From positions 1-64,000 of the forward strand of contig CAKZYA010000014.1 of assembly GCA_937883755.1 (NCBI GenBank): 64,000 bases of DNA, given 5' to 3'. Below the pieces are notes generated by a model, which was not told the origin of the DNA, searched no databases, and saw only the letters and a program-made list of their open reading frames with translations. A program made the position numbers and the translations under genes. This DNA is from an uncultured Flammeovirgaceae bacterium (GTDB lineage Bacteria > Bacteroidota > Bacteroidia > Cytophagales > Cyclobacteriaceae). Below are positions 61,901 to 64,000 of the stretch, piece by piece (position 1 is the stretch's first letter; each line of letters starts with the position of its first letter).

Positions 61901-62890
61901 CTGCCCGATACCGTTCTAGTAGATGAAGTAGTTACTCTCGAGGTCAGCGTTAGTAGCAATCTGAACCCAGACATTGATTTAATAGGAACGGTAGTACGAA
62001 ACGATCTGGCATTAACATTTACTCAAACTGGAGAAGTCACAGTCAGGATTTCTCAACCGGGTAATGATGAGTACAACCCTGCCGAAACGGTTACGCATAC
62101 CTTTGTTGTGGTGAAATCATCCGAAGTAGAGAACCCATTGGGAACAGATGCCCAGAATATTGTCTACACCACTCCAAATAACCGCACTTTTGGGGATGAG
62201 CCTTTTCCATTAGAAGTAGAAAGTTCTTCTAAGTTGCCAGTTTCCTACGAAATTGAAGGACCAGTGGCAATTTCTAATGGAGTGGTGACAATTTTAGGAG
62301 CGGGTGAAGTAACAATTCGTGCCTTTCAAACAGGGAATGAAGAGTACGCGCCAAGCGACACAGTGGAGCTAACATTTACAGTCAATAAAGCCACGCAGAC
62401 TATAGATCTTGAGGTAATTTCCATTGATGATAATACCTTCCAGGTTCAAGCCAGTAGCGATGCTGATCTACCGGTGATAGTTACTGTGAGTGAAGGTGAG
62501 GGCATAATTGAAGGAGACATCTTGACGGTTACTAGCCCAAGCGCTACCCTTACGGCTACCCAGGGAGGAAATGAAAATTATACAGCGGCTGAACCAGTTA
62601 GTAAAGAGGTAAGCGTTGAAGTAATTACCTCAGTGAGTGATGACTTAGAAGAATCAGGGATCGTAGTTTATCCCAACCCTAGTGCTGGTCTATTCAAAGT
62701 AAGGCGGCTAACTAATGGACAGCAACCGCTTCCTTATCAGATTTTTGATCTACGAGGAGCATTGGTAGGACAAGGAAAACTAAATTCCCAGCAGGCTAAT
62801 ATTGATTTAACAAATCATCGGGAAGGAACCTATATTCTTCAACTACACTTAACGGATAACACTAAACAATACCGCATTGTGAAGCAATAA
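58985..62890 (+). CDS. Secreted M6-family metalloprotease with Ig-like repeats and T9SS tail
   Basis: 1301 residues. Signal peptide (about 1-21), propeptide-like region, M6/immune-inhibitor-A type catalytic domain with the zinc motif HEFGHLLGLPD beginning at His319 (Glu320 catalytic, His323). From about residue 640 there are seven Ig-like (MBG-type) repeats of about 83 residues, marked by KTYGDAAFDL, KTYGDAPFTL, FEKGKEIPL, KTVGDEAFNL, VLVDEVVTL, RTFGDEPFPL and IDDNTFQVQ. The end (VVYPNPSAGLFKVRR to TYILQLHLTDNTKQYRIVKQ) is a T9SS type A sorting domain. So it is exported and held on, or released from, the cell surface. Strong terminator follows. Confidence 0.93.
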   Translation: MSKLFFIWLAILLYHTNLSRAQHFSDHTPPAPYSVTVNQPNGNTLQVVARGNAFDNWMETEDGYILVKNTEGFYEYATVEQGKRVSSGILAVNPAERSISQQRQLLGIKKGRKPASVRRIGGGILKQLSAQANARTNSFLVVPTEGEVKILTILIEYPDLRHEYEKEDFEKLLNGPSDKPTFKSYFQKNSHGKFNPTVDVVGWYQAKNNYEYYGDKHGRARARELVVEALQAALDDGVDFTQYDNTKNGNIDGVMIVHAGPGAEEGGNKLEYVWSHRSTITSLPLISSNGSLKFARDFTIQPEVRVRYDDIVGIGIFCHEFGHLLGLPDLYDTDNYDDQHYGIGEWGLMGLGGWLGKEGHPAGMSAFSKEQLGWAKVQDITEKTGKYELKPAESSGEIFKITTPNTNEYFLLENRQKSGTDLFLKGSGLAVWHIDSERTDRYPESIHVNNRRDFKGVDLEEADGKNDLDFERNRGDEGDLFPGSSKRTVFNDESDPSSDLYEDQGEGLKSGVTITNIQLSNNIVSFDYGNKDEDTSGTDCENAVVAQTGDNTLPKENYWYTFTLPRDGRIVIRDANAEVYLDCDASSSLASSNDNQLTTSWLKKGETVKIELGDKQPETLPLTWQLSINSDKTAPALTVETISAKTYGDAAFDLKVSTESNGKISYERIEGPITLSGSQVNINGSGNAKVKVSVSETDEYAADEEEVSFQINKANPTINFEKVADKTYGDAPFTLEATSSIDKEVSFTVKKGSVEITDKTVKINGAGEVEIEASTQESTNYLKANKSISFRVQKANQTISFGSLENVIFEKGKEIPLSATSDSKLDVTFSIKEGEDKVALDGSVLTVQGAGSVTIEATQSGNENINPATSVSHTFEVTKATQTISFSNIPDKTVGDEAFNLEATSSIGIPVVFRLIEGNAELEGNQVILTGSGEVIVEAYNDGNENYKAVSERQSFIVAEPNKQQQTITLADLPDTVLVDEVVTLEVSVSSNLNPDIDLIGTVVRNDLALTFTQTGEVTVRISQPGNDEYNPAETVTHTFVVVKSSEVENPLGTDAQNIVYTTPNNRTFGDEPFPLEVESSSKLPVSYEIEGPVAISNGVVTILGAGEVTIRAFQTGNEEYAPSDTVELTFTVNKATQTIDLEVISIDDNTFQVQASSDADLPVIVTVSEGEGIIEGDILTVTSPSATLTATQGGNENYTAAEPVSKEVSVEVITSVSDDLEESGIVVYPNPSAGLFKVRRLTNGQQPLPYQIFDLRGALVGQGKLNSQQANIDLTNHREGTYILQLHLTDNTKQYRIVKQ

Positions 62891-62915
62891 AGCATTCACG
62901 CTTCATTACCTGGCT

Positions 62916-62945
62916 AAGCTATTCCCTAAAGGAGTAGCTTTTTTT
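62916..62945 (+). terminator. Rho-independent terminator after the M6 protease gene
   Basis: AAGCTATTCC (62916-62925) pairs with GGAGTAGCTT (62931-62940) with one G-U pair and a 5-base loop; seven T follow (62939-62945). Confidence 0.92.
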
Positions 62946-62968
62946 GTGAGGGTTGGGTATTTTTCAAT

Positions 62969-64000
62969 ATGAACCTGATAACCGTCGCTTTCTTCCAGCA
63001 AGTCTTTTCTACCAAAAAAAATTATGAACTTTTTCTTTTTGGGATTAGCATATTTTGCCTTGCTTGTGACTCTAATCAGAACAAGGGTGATGAATTTCAG
63101 AAGCCAAATTTTGTAATCATCATGGCCGATGATCTCGGCTACGGCGATTTAGGTTGCTACGGACATCCGACATACCAAACGCCTAATCTGGATAGCATGG
63201 CAGCTAACGGCTTGCGATTCACGGATTATCACAGCAACGGAGCAGTTTGTTCACCCACTCGGGCGGCTCTTCTAACTGGAAAATACCAGCAGCTAGTTGG
63301 TATGGAAGGGGTGATCTACGTGCGAGGAGAAACACGCCAAACCGGACTAGACACTACGACCATTACTTTTGCCGAACTTCTAAAACCATCGGATTACACC
63401 ACCGGAATGTTAGGTAAGTGGCACTTAGGCTATCGCCCTGAGTTTAATCCAATACACCAAGGGTTTGATTTCTTTCGGGGATACGTGAGTGGTAATATCG
63501 ATTATCATTCCCACTACGATAACGCGGGTATCTATGATTGGTGGAATGGGCTCGATTCGGTCAGTGAAACTGGATACGTGACTGATCTGATAAGCAAACA
63601 TGCGAAAACCTTTATTAGGGAAAACCAAAAGAACCCTTTTTGCCTGTACATTGCCCACGAAGCACCGCATTGGCCTTACCAAGGGCGCAACGATCCGCCC
63701 GACCGTTTTCCTAATACAGAGTTTAAAAGTTTGGGCTCGCGAGAAGATTATGCCGGTGCATATCAGGAAATGGTAGAAGTAATGGACGAAAGTGTGGGTG
63801 AAGTACTCGCTATACTTGATAGTCTGAACCTGAGTGAAAATACGTTAGTGTTCTTCTGTTCCGACAATGGGGCAGTTGACTCGCTAGGCAATAATGGAAT
63901 ACTGCGAGGGCATAAAACTCAATTATGGGAAGGTGGGCATCGGGTACCAGCAATCGCTTACTGGCCAGGCACAATTACTCCCGGAGCTACTGATGCTACG
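62969..64000 (+). CDS. Sulfatase (arylsulfatase family), truncated by the window end
   Basis: 344 codons visible, open to the last base. Signal-peptide-like hydrophobic stretch with a Cys (LFLFGISIFCLACDSN). Sulfatase N-terminal signature from about residue 47 (NFVIIMADDLGYGDLGCYGH, metal ligands Asp-Asp), formylglycine site Cys94 in CSPTR, GMLGKWHLGY, and metal-binding SDNG (FFCSDNGAVDS) with GHKTQLWEGGHRVPAI. Needs maturation by an FGE-type enzyme, not seen here. Hydrolyses sulfate esters in the periplasm, common for marine Bacteroidota that use algal glycans; specificity unknown. Start at 62969 is the only ATG before the motif; it lies 24 bp after the terminator T-run. Confidence 0.9.
   Translation, partial: MNLITVAFFQQVFSTKKNYELFLFGISIFCLACDSNQNKGDEFQKPNFVIIMADDLGYGDLGCYGHPTYQTPNLDSMAANGLRFTDYHSNGAVCSPTRAALLTGKYQQLVGMEGVIYVRGETRQTGLDTTTITFAELLKPSDYTTGMLGKWHLGYRPEFNPIHQGFDFFRGYVSGNIDYHSHYDNAGIYDWWNGLDSVSETGYVTDLISKHAKTFIRENQKNPFCLYIAHEAPHWPYQGRNDPPDRFPNTEFKSLGSREDYAGAYQEMVEVMDESVGEVLAILDSLNLSENTLVFFCSDNGAVDSLGNNGILRGHKTQLWEGGHRVPAIAYWPGTITPGATDAT

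Noticed and set aside
63024-63110. Alternative ATG near 63024 for the sulfatase
   Set aside because: It is in a different frame and stops soon; only the frame from 62969 continues into the sulfatase motif.
1-64000. CRISPR array, tRNA or rRNA genes
   Set aside because: No regularly spaced direct repeats and no T-loop-like or rRNA-like sequence was found in the gaps.

Overview
The window looks like a piece of a Bacteroidota chromosome, most likely a marine or environmental member of the Cytophagales. The evidence is a SusC/SusD pair with its own ECF sigma factor and FecR anti-sigma factor, many lipoproteins with short lipoboxes, a protease with a type IX secretion (T9SS) C-terminal sorting domain, abundant outer-membrane barrels, and DUF families typical of that phylum (DUF2157/GDYXXLXY, DUF4202, DUF3817, DUF4974). 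No rRNA, tRNA, CRISPR array or transposase was recognised.

Layout. 0.1-9.5 kb: a DUF2157/GDYXXLXY membrane pair, then a leftward pair made of a very large outer-membrane barrel candidate and a 1261-residue NtrY-like sensor kinase. 10.0-12.6 kb: an AT-rich accessory block with a DUF3883 nuclease-like gene and a thioredoxin-like lipoprotein, separated by an attC-like hairpin. 12.8-21.9 kb: S9 peptidase, AraC regulator with a short membrane-protein operon, a NagB-LmbE fusion, and a zinc-type dehydrogenase. 21.9-37.6 kb: a complete leftward polysaccharide utilisation locus (ECF sigma, FecR, SusC with a signalling STN domain, SusD, LamG lipoprotein, two GH144-type enzymes, a GH43-like protein, GH3 beta-glucosidase). 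The enzyme set points to beta-1,2-glucan as substrate. 37.7-39.9 kb: DUF4202 and mobA flank the decayed end of a uroporphyrinogen-III methyltransferase gene, suggesting a lost nitrate-assimilation cluster.

40-46.6 kb: an HTTM-DCC fusion with a small partner, membrane protein/barrel/Crp-family genes, an acidic-repeat barrel protein, and a DUF1611 P-loop protein. 46.6-53.2 kb: an orphan ABC membrane domain and then the most interesting group: a periplasmic TPR-CHAT protease candidate anchored by a C-terminal helix, a lipoprotein with 20 consecutive Asp residues, a sigma-70 factor and an overlapping single-pass anti-sigma-like protein with a periplasmic helical-repeat region. This resembles a protease/anti-sigma/sigma signalling circuit. 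53.4-64 kb: a small unknown gene, an orphan ParB-like protein behind a structured AT-rich region, a TPR protein, a LOG-family protein, an unknown helical protein, an M6 metalloprotease with seven tandem Ig-like repeats and a T9SS tail, and a sulfatase cut by the window end.

At larger scale, at least eight intergenic gaps carry the same kind of degenerate element: a purine-rich tract followed by a pyrimidine-rich tract built on GACGGAGA-like units. Two of these elements share a perfect 16-bp inverted match that brackets mobA. They look like a dispersed, hairpin-forming repeat family.
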